DNA from: Psychromonas aquimarina ATCC BAA-1526
Lineage (GTDB): Bacteria; Pseudomonadota; Gammaproteobacteria; Enterobacterales; Psychromonadaceae
Direction: 5' to 3'
DNA length: 64,000 nucleotides
NCBI RefSeq assembly: GCF_000428725.1
Contig: NZ_AUAM01000025.1
Span: forward strand, 1 to 64,000
This document shows positions 26,156 through 35,529 of the stretch, in pieces (position 1 is the first letter of the stretch; the number at the start of each line of letters is the position of its first letter). The notes beneath the pieces are model-generated. The model made no database searches and was not told the DNA's origin. It saw only the letters and a program-made list of their open reading frames with translations. The position numbers and the translations under genes were made by a program.

Positions 26156-27193
26156 TTATTTATTCATTTTAGCAAGCTCAACTAAGACGGCGGTGCTTAA
26201 CTCAATATTTCTCTGTGAGCCCGCAACAGCGGCTCTGGTATCTTCAGCTATCTGTTCAAATTTAGGCACCATCGCATCAACCATACCTAACTGACTGCCT
26301 GCACTTGCGGACATCTGGTTAATATTATCAAATAGTGCGGCAATCGACTGCATCAGCACTTCGCTGGAAGTTTTATCCTGCTGAGCCAGCAGTTCACTCA
26401 TCTGCTCAGAAAAACTGTTTACCTTAGCAGATAAGCAACTGCTCGCTTCCGATAATGAAGCGACAAGCTGATTAATCTCACCCGCATGTTCGCCGGATTT
26501 ATTAGCCAGATTCTTAACTTCATCGGCAACAACTGCAAAGCCCCGTCCAGCCTCTCCTGCACGCGCAGCTTCAATTGAAGCGTTTAAAGCTAATAAATTT
26601 GTCTGCGAAGAGATTGTAGTGATGGTTTTTGCCATCTCCTCTATTTTCATAAATTCGTCAGTAAAGGCCTGCGTTTCAGCTAATAAATCCTCAGCCCAGC
26701 TGCCCGACTGTCTGAATTCATTCATAAACTGAGCCTGCTGCACCTCAAGCAGTGAAAAGCTTTTGTTCACCATCTCGATTCCCGTTAATGATTCCTGTGA
26801 CAGATCCACAACCGACAGGGATTCATCGGCCATTGATTTAACCTCATTCAGAGTCTGGTCAACAAAACTAACCCGAGCTTTAGAGCGGTGATTTACATCA
26901 CTGGCATTATCTGCAATTTCTGTCACTTTGGCACGCGTATTGTCAGTAATTTCGAGCAGTTTTTCACAGTTATCCGGCAGCTCGGTCTGTAGTTCTACTG
27001 CTGCACTCTGGTGTTTATGAACGGCACTTCTGGAGCTGAAAAATGATACTAAATAGGGAATCAGATAGGTTGTCCCTACCTGCAGCCAGTTAACCGATAA
27101 ATCAGAAAACAGCAGCGGGTACTGATTAATTAAATTTAAAACAGTGCCGACAATCAAGGCAACAACAAATGATTTCTTATGTAATGAGGTCAT
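26156..27193 (-). CDS. Methyl-accepting chemotaxis protein, short form without HAMP
   Basis: The 345-residue product has two closely spaced hydrophobic helices at the N-terminus (about 5-50) and no sizeable periplasmic domain. A cytoplasmic signalling domain follows, with the highly conserved tip [20 protein letters not shown] and [15 protein letters not shown]. Input is therefore likely cytoplasmic or membrane-linked. The start at 27193 follows GGAAA; the frame begins at 27205. It is divergent from the REC/CheX-like gene 237 bases away, which may share its chemotaxis or surface-signalling pathway. Confidence 0.9.
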   Translation of the reverse strand: MTSLHKKSFVVALIVGTVLNLINQYPLLFSDLSVNWLQVGTTYLIPYLVSFFSSRSAVHKHQSAAVELQTELPDNCEKLLEITDNTRAKVTEIADNASDVNHRSKARVSFVDQTLNEVKSMADESLSVVDLSQESLTGIEMVNKSFSLLEVQQAQFMNEFRQSGSWAEDLLAETQAFTDEFMKIEEMAKTITTISSQTNLLALNASIEAARAGEAGRGFAVVADEVKNLANKSGEHAGEINQLVASLSEASSCLSAKVNSFSEQMSELLAQQDKTSSEVLMQSIAALFDNINQMSASAGSQLGMVDAMVPKFEQIAEDTRAAVAGSQRNIELSTAVLVELAKMNK

Positions 27194-27429
27194 TATTATT
27201 TCCAAATTATTAATAACTATAGATATTCATTATCGCGGCAGATGAAAATACTGCGGAACTAGAGTTCACATTTTTATTGAATAATAACTAATAATTATCC
27301 TTTACAGTAAAAAATAATAGCGCTAAACCCCACAGATGACCTATCCTTACGCTATCAATATTATTATATTCACTACATGATTTCACGGATGAAACATTAC
27401 GCGAAACAAAGATATATTCTAGGAACATT

Positions 27430-28428
27430 ATGTCATTACCCGTTTTAATTTGTGACGACTCAAAGCTTGCCCGCAAATCAATTGCCCGCTCCCTGCCCAA
27501 AGACTGGGATATCACCGTCAGCTTTGCCGAAAACGGAGCCTTAGGCATTGAAGCTATCCGAGAGGGAAAAGGTGATATTGTCTTTTTAGATCTCAATATG
27601 CCGGTTATGGATGGTTATGAGGTGCTCGAAACAATTTGTAAGGAAGATCTCCCGGCAATCGTTATTGTTATATCTGGTGATATTCAGCCGGAAGCGCATA
27701 AAAAAGTGCGCGAAATGGGGGCCATCGACTTTATCCAGAAACCCATCAATCAGGAAGTGCTTACAACATTACTCGCCTCATACGGCATTTATAAAGCCGG
27801 CAGTCACCACTCACTTGCAGAAGCTGAAAGTTCGGAAAATATAGGCCTGCGGGACGCTCTGCAGGAGGTTGCAAATATCGCCATGGGTCGAGCGGGTGAT
27901 CTGCTTGCCCGTCTGCTTGATGTATTTGTTTTACTGCCGATCCCTAATGTAAATACCCTGGAAACCAGTGAACTGCATATGGCATTAACTTCAATTGCCA
28001 GCAGCGATAATGTATCAGCTGTCTGTCAGGGATTCATCAGCTCGGGTATCAGCGGCGAAGCAGTTATGATTTTCCATGACTCTAGTTTCAATGATATGGC
28101 TAAACTGCTTAAATATAACGAAACACTCGATGATCATATTGAAATTGAAGTAATGAACGATATTTCGAATATTCTAATCGGCGCATTTTTAAACGGCCTG
28201 GCTGAGCAGCTTGATATCAGTTTCAGCCAGGGGCAGCCGAGTGTACTCGGACAGCACCGCCGGGTTGAAGAACTGATCAAAAACAGACAGGACCACTGGC
28301 AGAAAACCTTAGCCATTGAAGTTAATTACAGAATTGATAATTACAATATAAAATGTGATTTATTACTTTTATTTACCGAAGATTCCATTGACACCCTCAC
28401 TAACAAAATAGGATACCTGTTGAAATAA
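27430..28428 (+). CDS. Response regulator with CheC/CheX-like output domain
   Basis: The 332-residue product has a receiver domain (about 1-120; acidic pocket ICDDSK, phosphoacceptor in VFLDLNMP, lysine in IQKP). After a linker comes a CheC/CheX-like phosphatase domain. The helices LQEVANIAMGRAGDLLARLL and MNDISNILIGAFLNGLAEQL carry the E/N-x-x-N pattern of that family. It could dephosphorylate a CheY-like protein when phosphorylated itself. Its stop overlaps the next ATG (TAATG), so the GGDEF partner is translationally coupled. Confidence 0.87.
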   Translation: MSLPVLICDDSKLARKSIARSLPKDWDITVSFAENGALGIEAIREGKGDIVFLDLNMPVMDGYEVLETICKEDLPAIVIVISGDIQPEAHKKVREMGAIDFIQKPINQEVLTTLLASYGIYKAGSHHSLAEAESSENIGLRDALQEVANIAMGRAGDLLARLLDVFVLLPIPNVNTLETSELHMALTSIASSDNVSAVCQGFISSGISGEAVMIFHDSSFNDMAKLLKYNETLDDHIEIEVMNDISNILIGAFLNGLAEQLDISFSQGQPSVLGQHRRVEELIKNRQDHWQKTLAIEVNYRIDNYNIKCDLLLLFTEDSIDTLTNKIGYLLK

Positions 28429-29384
28429 TGAGTACTAGTATAGAGCTTAAAGATATCCATTGGCTTATTGATATGGTTCAAAATATCGATGTGGGACTGG
28501 TGATTATCGACCTTGATATGAATGTTAAGGTCTGGAATGGTTTTATGGAAAACCACTCCGGATTATTAACCAAACATGTCGTGGACCGAAAATTAGTTGA
28601 ACTGTTCAGCGATATTCCCAGTGACTGGCTGCAGCAGAAAATTAACAGCGTCTGCCTGCTGAAAAACAAAGCCTTCACGACCTGGGAGCAGCGTCCCTAC
28701 CTGTTTAAATTCAAAAGCTACCGGCCGATTACCAGCAGTGCTGAATTTATGTATCAGAATGTTACCTTCCTGCCGTTGACAGATATTGTCGGCAAAGTAA
28801 CGCAAATCTGCATGATCATTTACGATGTCACGGATGTCGCATTAAACAGACAGGCCTTCCAGGAAGCAAATAGAAAGTTAGAACATCTCAGCCATACCGA
28901 TACGCTGACACAGTTAAACAACCAGGGTTACTGGCGGGAGTGCTGCCAGCAGGAGTATAAGCGCCATACTCGAACGCAGCAGCCGTCATCATTAATCATG
29001 CTGGATATCGATCACTTTAAGCAGATTAATGATACCTACGGACACCCGTTCGGGGATGAAGTGATACGTGAAGTTGCGAACTGTTTACGTAAAAACATGC
29101 GTGAGACCGATATTGCCGGACGCTACGGCGGCGAAGAGTTTGCATTGATTCTGGTTGACACAACGCTGCAGAGTGCACAGCACGTTGCAGAGCGTATCCG
29201 TCAGTCAATAGAGTCATGTGAATTTCACTATCAGGGTAAAGAGGTAAAAATTACAGCAAGTATCGGCATTGCACATATCACCGGCAATATTCCGGATTAT
29301 CAGACATGGATTAAAACAGCCGATTTAGGTTTATACATAGCGAAAGACTCTGGCCGTAACCAGATTGGAATTAGTGAGCATTAA
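28428..29384 (+). CDS. PAS-GGDEF diguanylate cyclase
   Basis: The 318-residue enzyme should make cyclic-di-GMP. An N-terminal PAS-like domain (about 5-130) has no membrane segments. The GGDEF domain (about 150-315) contains the substrate loop DIDHFKQINDTYGHPFGD and an intact RYGGEEFAL active site, so it is probably active. I see no RxxD inhibitory site directly before the motif. Coupling by TAATG overlap to the receiver/CheX-like protein suggests that protein controls it. The last 53 bases are the template of the tandem repeats downstream. Confidence 0.9.
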   Translation: MSTSIELKDIHWLIDMVQNIDVGLVIIDLDMNVKVWNGFMENHSGLLTKHVVDRKLVELFSDIPSDWLQQKINSVCLLKNKAFTTWEQRPYLFKFKSYRPITSSAEFMYQNVTFLPLTDIVGKVTQICMIIYDVTDVALNRQAFQEANRKLEHLSHTDTLTQLNNQGYWRECCQQEYKRHTRTQQPSSLIMLDIDHFKQINDTYGHPFGDEVIREVANCLRKNMRETDIAGRYGGEEFALILVDTTLQSAQHVAERIRQSIESCEFHYQGKEVKITASIGIAHITGNIPDYQTWIKTADLGLYIAKDSGRNQIGISEH

Positions 29385-29604
29385 AACCGCGCGGATAATT
29401 CAGCCTATACATAGCGAAAAACTCTGGCCGTAATCAGATTGGAATTAGTGAGCATTAAAACCGCGCGGATAATTCAGCCTATACATAGCGGCAGACTCTG
29501 GCCGTAACCAGATTGGAATTAGTGAGCATTAAAACCGCGGATAATTCAGCCTATACATAGCGACAGACTCTGGCCGTAACCAGATTGGAATTAGTGAGCA
29601 TTAA
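29332..29604. repeat. Tandem repeat of the GGDEF gene 3' end (3.7 copies)
   Basis: A unit opening TATACATAGCG starts at 29332, 29406, 29480 and 29552, giving periods of 74, 74 and 72. The last copy ends at 29604. The first copy holds the final codons and stop of the diguanylate cyclase; each further copy repeats that coding end, with two to four changes. Since 74 is not a multiple of three, no copy extends the protein. Confidence 0.95.
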
Positions 29605-29627
29605 CAGTTAATTATAGTTTAAACAAA

Positions 29628-29653
29628 ATAACAGCGCTTTTTAGCGCTGTTAT
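29628..29653. terminator. Bidirectional terminator between GGDEF and pstS genes
   Basis: ATAACAGCGCT-TTTT-AGCGCTGTTAT, an 11-bp perfect stem. On the minus strand it is followed by TTTGTTT, so it best serves pstS. Confidence 0.8.
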
Positions 29654-29670
29654 TGCTGGTGCTGGATAAA

Positions 29671-30636
29671 TTAATTCAAACCTAATTTCGCTAACTCTTT
29701 GGCGGCGATACTGCCCGGCAATGGAATATAACCGTCTTTCTTGACAATTGCCTGCCCCTGTTGTGACAGCACCATTTTTAAAAATTCAGCCTGCAGCGGA
29801 GATAACGGCTTGTTAGGGTGTTTATTAACATAAACGTATAAGAAACGAGATAAAGGGTATTTACCCGTCACCGCATTCTGCATAGAAGCTTCAATAAAAG
29901 GTCCGCCTTTTTTGGACAGCGCAACGGCTTTAACCCCCGCCACCTGATAGCCAATACCCGAGTAACCAATTGAATTAAGAGATGATGCAACCGACTGCAC
30001 TACAGATGCCGACCCCGGCTGCTCATTCACAGAGTTTTTAAAATCCCCTTTACATAAAGCTTTTTTCTTAAAGTAACCATAGGTACCGGAAACAGAATTA
30101 CGTCCGAACAGCTGCATGTCTCTGCCTGACCAGCTGCCGGCTAACCCCACATCAGCCCAGCGGAGTACATTTTTAGATGCACCGCATTTCTGAGTGGCAG
30201 AAAAGATTGCATCCAGCTGCTTAATGGTCAGCCCTTCAATGGGATTGTCTTTGTTGACAAATACCGCTAATGCATCAATTGCAACACGGACCTGCGTAGG
30301 TTTGTAACCGTAGCGTTTTTCAAAAGCTTCAATCTCTCTGGACTTCATTTTACGGCTCATGGGGCCGAACTGCGAGGTACCTTCTGTTAACGCCGGAGGA
30401 GCAGTTGATGAACCCGCGGCCTGAATCTGAATGTTAATATTCGGATAGCTGCGTTTAAACTGCTCAGCCCAGAACGTCATCATATTTGCTAATGTATCTG
30501 AGCCGACAGAAGAAAAGTTTCCTGAAATACCTCTCACTTTTTCGTAACTAGGTAACGGCACATCGGAAGCGGCAGCACCAGCAGTGAATAGTGAAGCTGC
30601 GCTTAATGTAACTGCAGCTAAGGTATTAAATTTCAT
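29671..30636 (-). CDS. pstS: Phosphate-binding protein PstS-like
   Basis: This periplasmic phosphate receptor has 321 residues, including a signal peptide ending [15 protein letters not shown] at about residue 24. Binding-loop motifs [22 protein letters not shown] and GPMSRKMK are typical, followed by [11 protein letters not shown] and a [10 protein letters not shown] segment. It is of the marine Vibrio-type PstS family. I start at 30636 because GGAG lies 6 bases upstream. It stands alone without pstCAB, and a Pho box precedes it, so it is phosphate-starvation induced. Confidence 0.92.
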   Translation of the reverse strand: MKFNTLAAVTLSAASLFTAGAAASDVPLPSYEKVRGISGNFSSVGSDTLANMMTFWAEQFKRSYPNINIQIQAAGSSTAPPALTEGTSQFGPMSRKMKSREIEAFEKRYGYKPTQVRVAIDALAVFVNKDNPIEGLTIKQLDAIFSATQKCGASKNVLRWADVGLAGSWSGRDMQLFGRNSVSGTYGYFKKKALCKGDFKNSVNEQPGSASVVQSVASSLNSIGYSGIGYQVAGVKAVALSKKGGPFIEASMQNAVTGKYPLSRFLYVYVNKHPNKPLSPLQAEFLKMVLSQQGQAIVKKDGYIPLPGSIAAKELAKLGLN

Positions 30637-30705
30637 GCCGAACTCCAATATTGATTATAACTGCTTACATTTAAAACAAGGCAGCTGCTAATATGCACTA
30701 CTAAT

Positions 30706-30723
30706 ATGACACTTTAATGACAG
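30706..30723 (-). promoter_or_regulatory. Pho box (PhoB operator) of pstS
   Basis: On the minus strand CTGTCAT-TAAA-GTGTCAT differs from the PhoB consensus (two CTGTCAT spaced by four) at a single base. TATTAG follows about 15 bases later as a possible -10. It sits 70 bases upstream of the pstS start. Confidence 0.85.
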
Positions 30724-30874
30724 ACAGTGTACGATATTTTTAAACCGTCAGCGATAAGCTTCTATGGAGTATCATCCGTTACTAAAGCATAATATGTCCT
30801 CCAGCTCTTTTGCATCAGCCTGTTTCTCAACTATTGTTGTTAAATAACGTTTATTTTCACGATTGGAGTATTAA

Positions 30875-31414
30875 ATGTTACGTATTTTTACTGCACTTTT
30901 ATTAGTTTGCTCAATCTCAGCTTGTACCATAAAACCTGCTACTGACTATATTTTAGGCCATGACTTTTCTCAGTATAAAAGTTTTGCATTTGCCAGCCCG
31001 ACTGAAGATGAAACCGTCAGTATCGACGGTTCACGCATAGAAAAAGCAGTAACTCAGCTCCTAATTCAAAAAGGGATTAAGCACACAGTTCCTGAACAGG
31101 CTGATCTGCTGGTAGATTATCGCATAGACAGCGCCACTGAACTGGAATCATATGGAAGCAGCCTAGGTATTGGAGTATCTCGCGGCAGAGGCCGGGGGAT
31201 AGGCACTGTTGCGATGAGTACGCCTACCCACTACCGCGAGCGTAAATACGGTAAAATAGTTATCGAATTTTTAAACCCGGAAAACCGCTCTGTAGTATGG
31301 CATTCGATTTCTCAGAGTCAGTTAGGTGAGACAATGGGGCCGGAAAAACGAGCTGAGTTTATCGGTACCCAGGTTGAATTAATGCTTAGTACTTACCCTC
31401 CGCAGGGCAAATAA
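30875..31414 (+). CDS. DUF4136 lipoprotein
   Basis: The 179-residue product has a lipoprotein signal with lipobox SISAC (Cys17). The rest fits DUF4136: a DFSQYKSFAF strand, a DLLVDYRI segment, a glycine/arginine patch GVSRGRGRGIG and the VIEFLNPENRSVVWHS motif. It is probably periplasmic and membrane-anchored; the role is unknown. It diverges from pstS and shares the Pho-box region, so phosphate control is possible but not shown. Confidence 0.8.
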   Translation: MLRIFTALLLVCSISACTIKPATDYILGHDFSQYKSFAFASPTEDETVSIDGSRIEKAVTQLLIQKGIKHTVPEQADLLVDYRIDSATELESYGSSLGIGVSRGRGRGIGTVAMSTPTHYRERKYGKIVIEFLNPENRSVVWHSISQSQLGETMGPEKRAEFIGTQVELMLSTYPPQGK

Positions 31415-31424
31415 TTACATACAA

Positions 31425-31460
31425 AAAAGGCTTGTTACAGTCCCCCGTAACAAGCCTTTT
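31425..31460. terminator. Bidirectional intrinsic terminator
   Basis: AAAAGGCTTGTTAC and its exact complement flank an 8-base loop; T-rich tails lie on both sides. It separates the convergent DUF4136 and DUF3466 genes. Confidence 0.9.
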
Positions 31461-31479
31461 ATCTTTTCAGAAAAAGCTC

Positions 31480-33342
31480 TTATTTAGATAAACGACGAAC
31501 TAATAATAACGGCAGTGCAAACAACCATAACCAGAAGCTTGCTCCGCCCTGACGGTCATAAGTCTCTTCTTCCGTTTTTAACAGATCAGAGTTCCAGCAG
31601 TTCGGGCTGTCATTTGGAGACATACCAGCAGTAGGTGTCAGCTTAAACGCCACCTGCTGTGCATTAACCATATTCTTATAATCGGCGGCATTCGGATACT
31701 CAAAACCTTCTGCTAATACCACACCGTTTTCATTGATTACACGTGCACTTCTCATGCGGTAGTAAGGAGAAGTAACAACACCGGCTGCTTCACTACAGAT
31801 AAGGTCATTAATTCTCCAGCTTTCTCCGCTGGCATTGTTATATAAAAATGCGGTCTGGCTGCGCGGTGAGCCGTCTACAACTGGTTTATCCTGATCGTAA
31901 TCATCAGCTTCACCAACCACTAAACCAGCATTATTCATATCAAAACCACGGCTGTTGGCACCATACTTATAATTACTTTCACCCGCTAAACGCTGCTTGG
32001 TAGTCAGTACTTTTTTGTCTAGGAACGGAAACTTAATAGCACTGCTTGTATGGTCATAAACAAAAAGTTCAGTGGGTTTATTGCTGCCTTTGGCATTATT
32101 ATATTCACGGTTACCCATTATGATGCTGCTGTCATTAACCGCGGACGCCCAGGTATTGTATATACCTGTTTTTTGATCGTCCTCATCACCGATATCAGCA
32201 GTAGCGGCTGTTAAGGTAATAGGGGCACCATAAGCACCAGCTGCATCAGGCACCATAATAATTGCGCGCTGACGCCCGGCATAATTATATCTTTCATCTT
32301 CAGTCGTTGATACGCCCACTGCGAGACCTGCGCTGTTGATATCCAGCGCGCTGCCTGCGAAGACGACATTTTTATCTTCATTGGTTGCATTACCATGCAG
32401 CCAGGTTGTAGCTAGTTTAAATCCAGTCAACTCAGTCTCTGAGCCGCCGGCAACTAACGAAGTTACATCCCAGGCAAAGGCCTGCGTATCAAAACCGGGA
32501 CAGTTGTCTAATTCATTATTTCTATAACGATCTTCATCAACCTCGCTGGCATAACAGCGCCTAAAAATATCTGTGTTATTTTTCGGGTAAGAAACACTGG
32601 CGGCACCAACAACCAGTGTTTTCTTCGTGCCGCCCGAATAAGTGACTTCCTTCAGTTTATAAGCGCTGGTAAAACCGCCTGTGCTGCCCAGGTGAGCATA
32701 ATTACTGTCAGTACCAGAAAACTCAGGCATTAAAGAAGTGACACTGCCGCCGCTTGATGATTTGATAAATGCACGGCGGACAAACTCACGGTTACCGCTG
32801 CTGTCATAGGGCGCAGAAGAGTAACCGGTAAGAAAACGGTCAGCTGCGAGAGGGTTACTCACGTCTGTCACCTTCACATCGGTAGTATCAACCCCCGTTG
32901 TTTCAGGATAAGGATTCTGCGCCTGGTTACTGCCGCTTAACAGCGTATTACCCATAAAGTAACTACTGTAGCTGTTGGTTCTATCTAGTGACACATCAGA
33001 CTGAGCATTACGCCATGCCTTGTAGCCGTTTTCATAACTTAAGTCACCGGCTGTTTGTGAACCGTAAAAATCAAGCTCACAATAAACGTTATCGTACTGA
33101 CATTCACGGTTAAAAGTCAGAGGAAGACCGATATCAATATCGCGGGAAAGGCTGGCTTTTAGTGAATAGGTGCCGATAAATTCATTATCATCTGAAAGAG
33201 CAGATGGAAATGCGCCATACTTGGCACCTTCAGCGGGTGCTTCAGTGATTTTCTCTACTGTATAATAGGCGGCCTGATCAGCCGCCCAAGCGTTAGTTGC
33301 AAACAGCACGGCCATACTTACTAAGGTTACTTTAAATCTCAT
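31480..33342 (-). CDS. DUF3466 protein with GlyGly-CTERM-like sorting tail
   Basis: The 620-residue secreted protein has a signal peptide (about 1-20, ending AWA). Its body is of the DUF3466 type, rich in Asn, Asp, Gly and Tyr. The C-terminus reads GGASFWLWLFALPLLLVRRLSK-like: a Gly-Gly pair, a hydrophobic helix and basic residues. This matches the GlyGly-CTERM signal processed by rhombosortase and type II secretion in Vibrio and Shewanella. The ATG directly abuts the uup stop, so the genes are coupled, an arrangement found in related marine genomes. Confidence 0.85.
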   Translation of the reverse strand: MRFKVTLVSMAVLFATNAWAADQAAYYTVEKITEAPAEGAKYGAFPSALSDDNEFIGTYSLKASLSRDIDIGLPLTFNRECQYDNVYCELDFYGSQTAGDLSYENGYKAWRNAQSDVSLDRTNSYSSYFMGNTLLSGSNQAQNPYPETTGVDTTDVKVTDVSNPLAADRFLTGYSSAPYDSSGNREFVRRAFIKSSSGGSVTSLMPEFSGTDSNYAHLGSTGGFTSAYKLKEVTYSGGTKKTLVVGAASVSYPKNNTDIFRRCYASEVDEDRYRNNELDNCPGFDTQAFAWDVTSLVAGGSETELTGFKLATTWLHGNATNEDKNVVFAGSALDINSAGLAVGVSTTEDERYNYAGRQRAIIMVPDAAGAYGAPITLTAATADIGDEDDQKTGIYNTWASAVNDSSIIMGNREYNNAKGSNKPTELFVYDHTSSAIKFPFLDKKVLTTKQRLAGESNYKYGANSRGFDMNNAGLVVGEADDYDQDKPVVDGSPRSQTAFLYNNASGESWRINDLICSEAAGVVTSPYYRMRSARVINENGVVLAEGFEYPNAADYKNMVNAQQVAFKLTPTAGMSPNDSPNCWNSDLLKTEEETYDRQGGASFWLWLFALPLLLVRRLSK

Positions 33343-35259
33343 TTAACTGTTTTCTCCATTTTGTAATTCTTCTAGCTCTTCCCAGCGCATAAATGCGGTT
33401 TCCAGCTGCGCTTCGGTATCAGCAAGCTCTGCTAAGAATTTATCAGCTTCAGTTTTATCTTTAGTAAAGAACTCAGGCGTATTAATCGTTTCCTGAAGCT
33501 CCTCTACCTTTGTTTCTAACTCTTCTAAAACTCGCGGTAAACCGTCAAGTTCTAACTGCAGTTTGTATGATAGCTTTTTCTTTGCTGCAGCTTTAAGCGG
33601 TGCTTTTTCTTTTTTAACTTGAGCTTTAGCCTCACTAATAACAGGCTGACGGGCGGCTTCACTTTGTGTTTTGTGACGCACGGCATCGCTGTAACCGCCG
33701 ACAAACTGCTCCACGTTACCATTACCGTCAAAGAACCAGGTATGGGTTACGGTATTATCAACAAAACTACGGTCATGACTTACCAGCAGCAGTGTTCCCT
33801 GGTAGTTAGCCAGCAGCTCCTCTAATAATTCCAACGTTTCGACATCGAGATCATTGGTAGGTTCATCGAGAATTAATAAATTGTTCGGTTTTAAGAAAAT
33901 TTTAGCAAGTAAAAGACGATTTTTTTCACCGCCCGATAAAGCTTTTACCGGCGTACGCGCACGTACAGGATGGAATAAGAAGTCCTGCAGGTAACCCAGT
34001 ACATGACGTTTAGCACCGTTAACTTCAACTTCCTGTTTACCTTCAGCCAGATTATCCATCACTGATTTCTCAGGATCCAGGGTATCGCGGTACTGATCAA
34101 AGTAAGCAACTTCTAATTTAGTACCGCATTTTACAATACCGCTGTCGGGCTGCAGCTGATCTAAGAACAGTTTCAGTACAGTACTCTTACCGCAGCCGTT
34201 ACGGCCTACCAGGGCAATTTTATCTCCACGCATAATAGTGGTGGAGAAGTTACGCACAATACATAAATCATCGTAGCTGTAGGCAACGTTTTCAGCTTCA
34301 AAAATAATTTTACCGGAGCGGCTGGCCGCATCAATATTAATTTTTGCTTTGCCCTGTACATTCTGGCGCTCAGAGCGTTCATTACGCAGTGCTTTTAATG
34401 CACGAACACGACCTTCATTACGGGTACGACGTGCCTTAATCCCCTGACGGATCCACTTTTCTTCAATCGCTAACTTACGATCAAATTCAGCATTCTGCTC
34501 TTCTTCAACACGTAATGCTTCTTCTTTAGCAACCAGATAATCATCATAACCGCCCGGCCATGAACTTAAATTACCACGGTCAATATCGATAATGCGCGTT
34601 GATAAACGGCGGATAAATTCCCGGTCATGGCTGATAAAGACAATCGAACCCTGGAAGCTCATTAAAAACTGCTCTAACCACTCAATTGTACCGACATCCA
34701 GGTGATTGGTAGGCTCATCAAGCAGAAGCAGATCCGGATCATTGACTAAGGCTTTCGCCAGCGCGACTTTACGTAACCAGCCGCCCGACAACTGATCCAG
34801 CATGGTATCCGGGTCGATCGCTAAACGGTCTAAAATCTGATTGATTTTACTGTCTAACTGCCAGGCATCCAGCTGATCAATCTTCTCCTGCAGTTTCTGC
34901 AGTTTATTTAATTCTTTTTCGCTGCAGTCTTCAGAAATAACATGCAGCTGATGGTGATACTCTTTTAATACTTCACCCGCATTTTCCATACCCGACGCGA
35001 CAAAATCGTAGGCACTCATAGTATTCGCAGTAGGCGGATCCTGCTCTAAACGTGCTACTTTTACATCGGTGTTAATCAGCAGGCTGCCGTCATCAAGCTG
35101 AATACGGCCGTCTAACACTTTTAACAGCGTTGATTTTCCCGCGCCGTTGCGTCCGACTAAACAAACACGTTCGTTAGGTTCAATAACCAGGTTTGATTTA
35201 TCTAATAATGCACTGTCACCAAAGGCGAGCTCTGCGTTATGTAAAGTTAATAATGCCAC
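33343..35259 (-). CDS. uup: ABC-F family ATPase Uup
   Basis: A 638-residue soluble protein with two ABC cassettes. The first has GRNGAGKST and LSGGWLRK; the second has GRNGCGKST and LSGGEKNR, each with an EPTNHLD or EPTNDLD Walker B. No transmembrane domains exist. The C-terminal 80 residues are a lysine-rich coiled coil that binds DNA in Uup. ABC-F proteins act on ribosomes; Uup limits precise excision of transposons and helps resolve branched DNA. It lies in the rlmKL-glutaredoxin-uup-DUF3466 transcription unit. Confidence 0.94.
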   Translation of the reverse strand: MALLTLHNAELAFGDSALLDKSNLVIEPNERVCLVGRNGAGKSTLLKVLDGRIQLDDGSLLINTDVKVARLEQDPPTANTMSAYDFVASGMENAGEVLKEYHHQLHVISEDCSEKELNKLQKLQEKIDQLDAWQLDSKINQILDRLAIDPDTMLDQLSGGWLRKVALAKALVNDPDLLLLDEPTNHLDVGTIEWLEQFLMSFQGSIVFISHDREFIRRLSTRIIDIDRGNLSSWPGGYDDYLVAKEEALRVEEEQNAEFDRKLAIEEKWIRQGIKARRTRNEGRVRALKALRNERSERQNVQGKAKINIDAASRSGKIIFEAENVAYSYDDLCIVRNFSTTIMRGDKIALVGRNGCGKSTVLKLFLDQLQPDSGIVKCGTKLEVAYFDQYRDTLDPEKSVMDNLAEGKQEVEVNGAKRHVLGYLQDFLFHPVRARTPVKALSGGEKNRLLLAKIFLKPNNLLILDEPTNDLDVETLELLEELLANYQGTLLLVSHDRSFVDNTVTHTWFFDGNGNVEQFVGGYSDAVRHKTQSEAARQPVISEAKAQVKKEKAPLKAAAKKKLSYKLQLELDGLPRVLEELETKVEELQETINTPEFFTKDKTEADKFLAELADTEAQLETAFMRWEELEELQNGENS

Positions 35260-35273
35260 GTAAATACTCTTTT

Positions 35274-35513
35274 TTATTGGGTGTGAATATGAATAAAATC
35301 GTTCAGCTCCTGCAGGCTGAAAGGCCAGTTAATCGTATTGCCGTTCTTATCTTCAATAACAGGAATAGAGTAACCGTATAAATCCACTAATCTCTGATCG
35401 TGGATGATATCGACTTTTGAATATGGGGTGTTTGTTTGTTGTAATAATCTGACGGCATCATCACACAAATGACAGCCGTCAGTGAAATATAACAACAGGT
35501 TTTTATCTGCCAT
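35274..35513 (-). CDS. Glutaredoxin family (DUF836) protein
   Basis: This 79-residue thioredoxin-fold protein has the redox motif GCHLCDDA near the N-terminus, with the cis-proline in SIPVIEDKNG. The C-terminal segment ends in a helix after NWPFSLQELNDF. The family is small and of unknown partner. It lies between rlmKL and uup with gaps of 16 and 14 bases, so the three are co-transcribed. This order is conserved in Vibrio-like genomes. Confidence 0.88.
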   Translation of the reverse strand: MADKNLLLYFTDGCHLCDDAVRLLQQTNTPYSKVDIIHDQRLVDLYGYSIPVIEDKNGNTINWPFSLQELNDFIHIHTQ

Positions 35514-35529
35514 TATTTATCTCTCGTTA

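Noticed and set aside
29332-29604. CRISPR-like spaced repeats
   Set aside because: The copies abut with no unique spacers and are copies of a coding gene end, so it is a plain tandem duplication.
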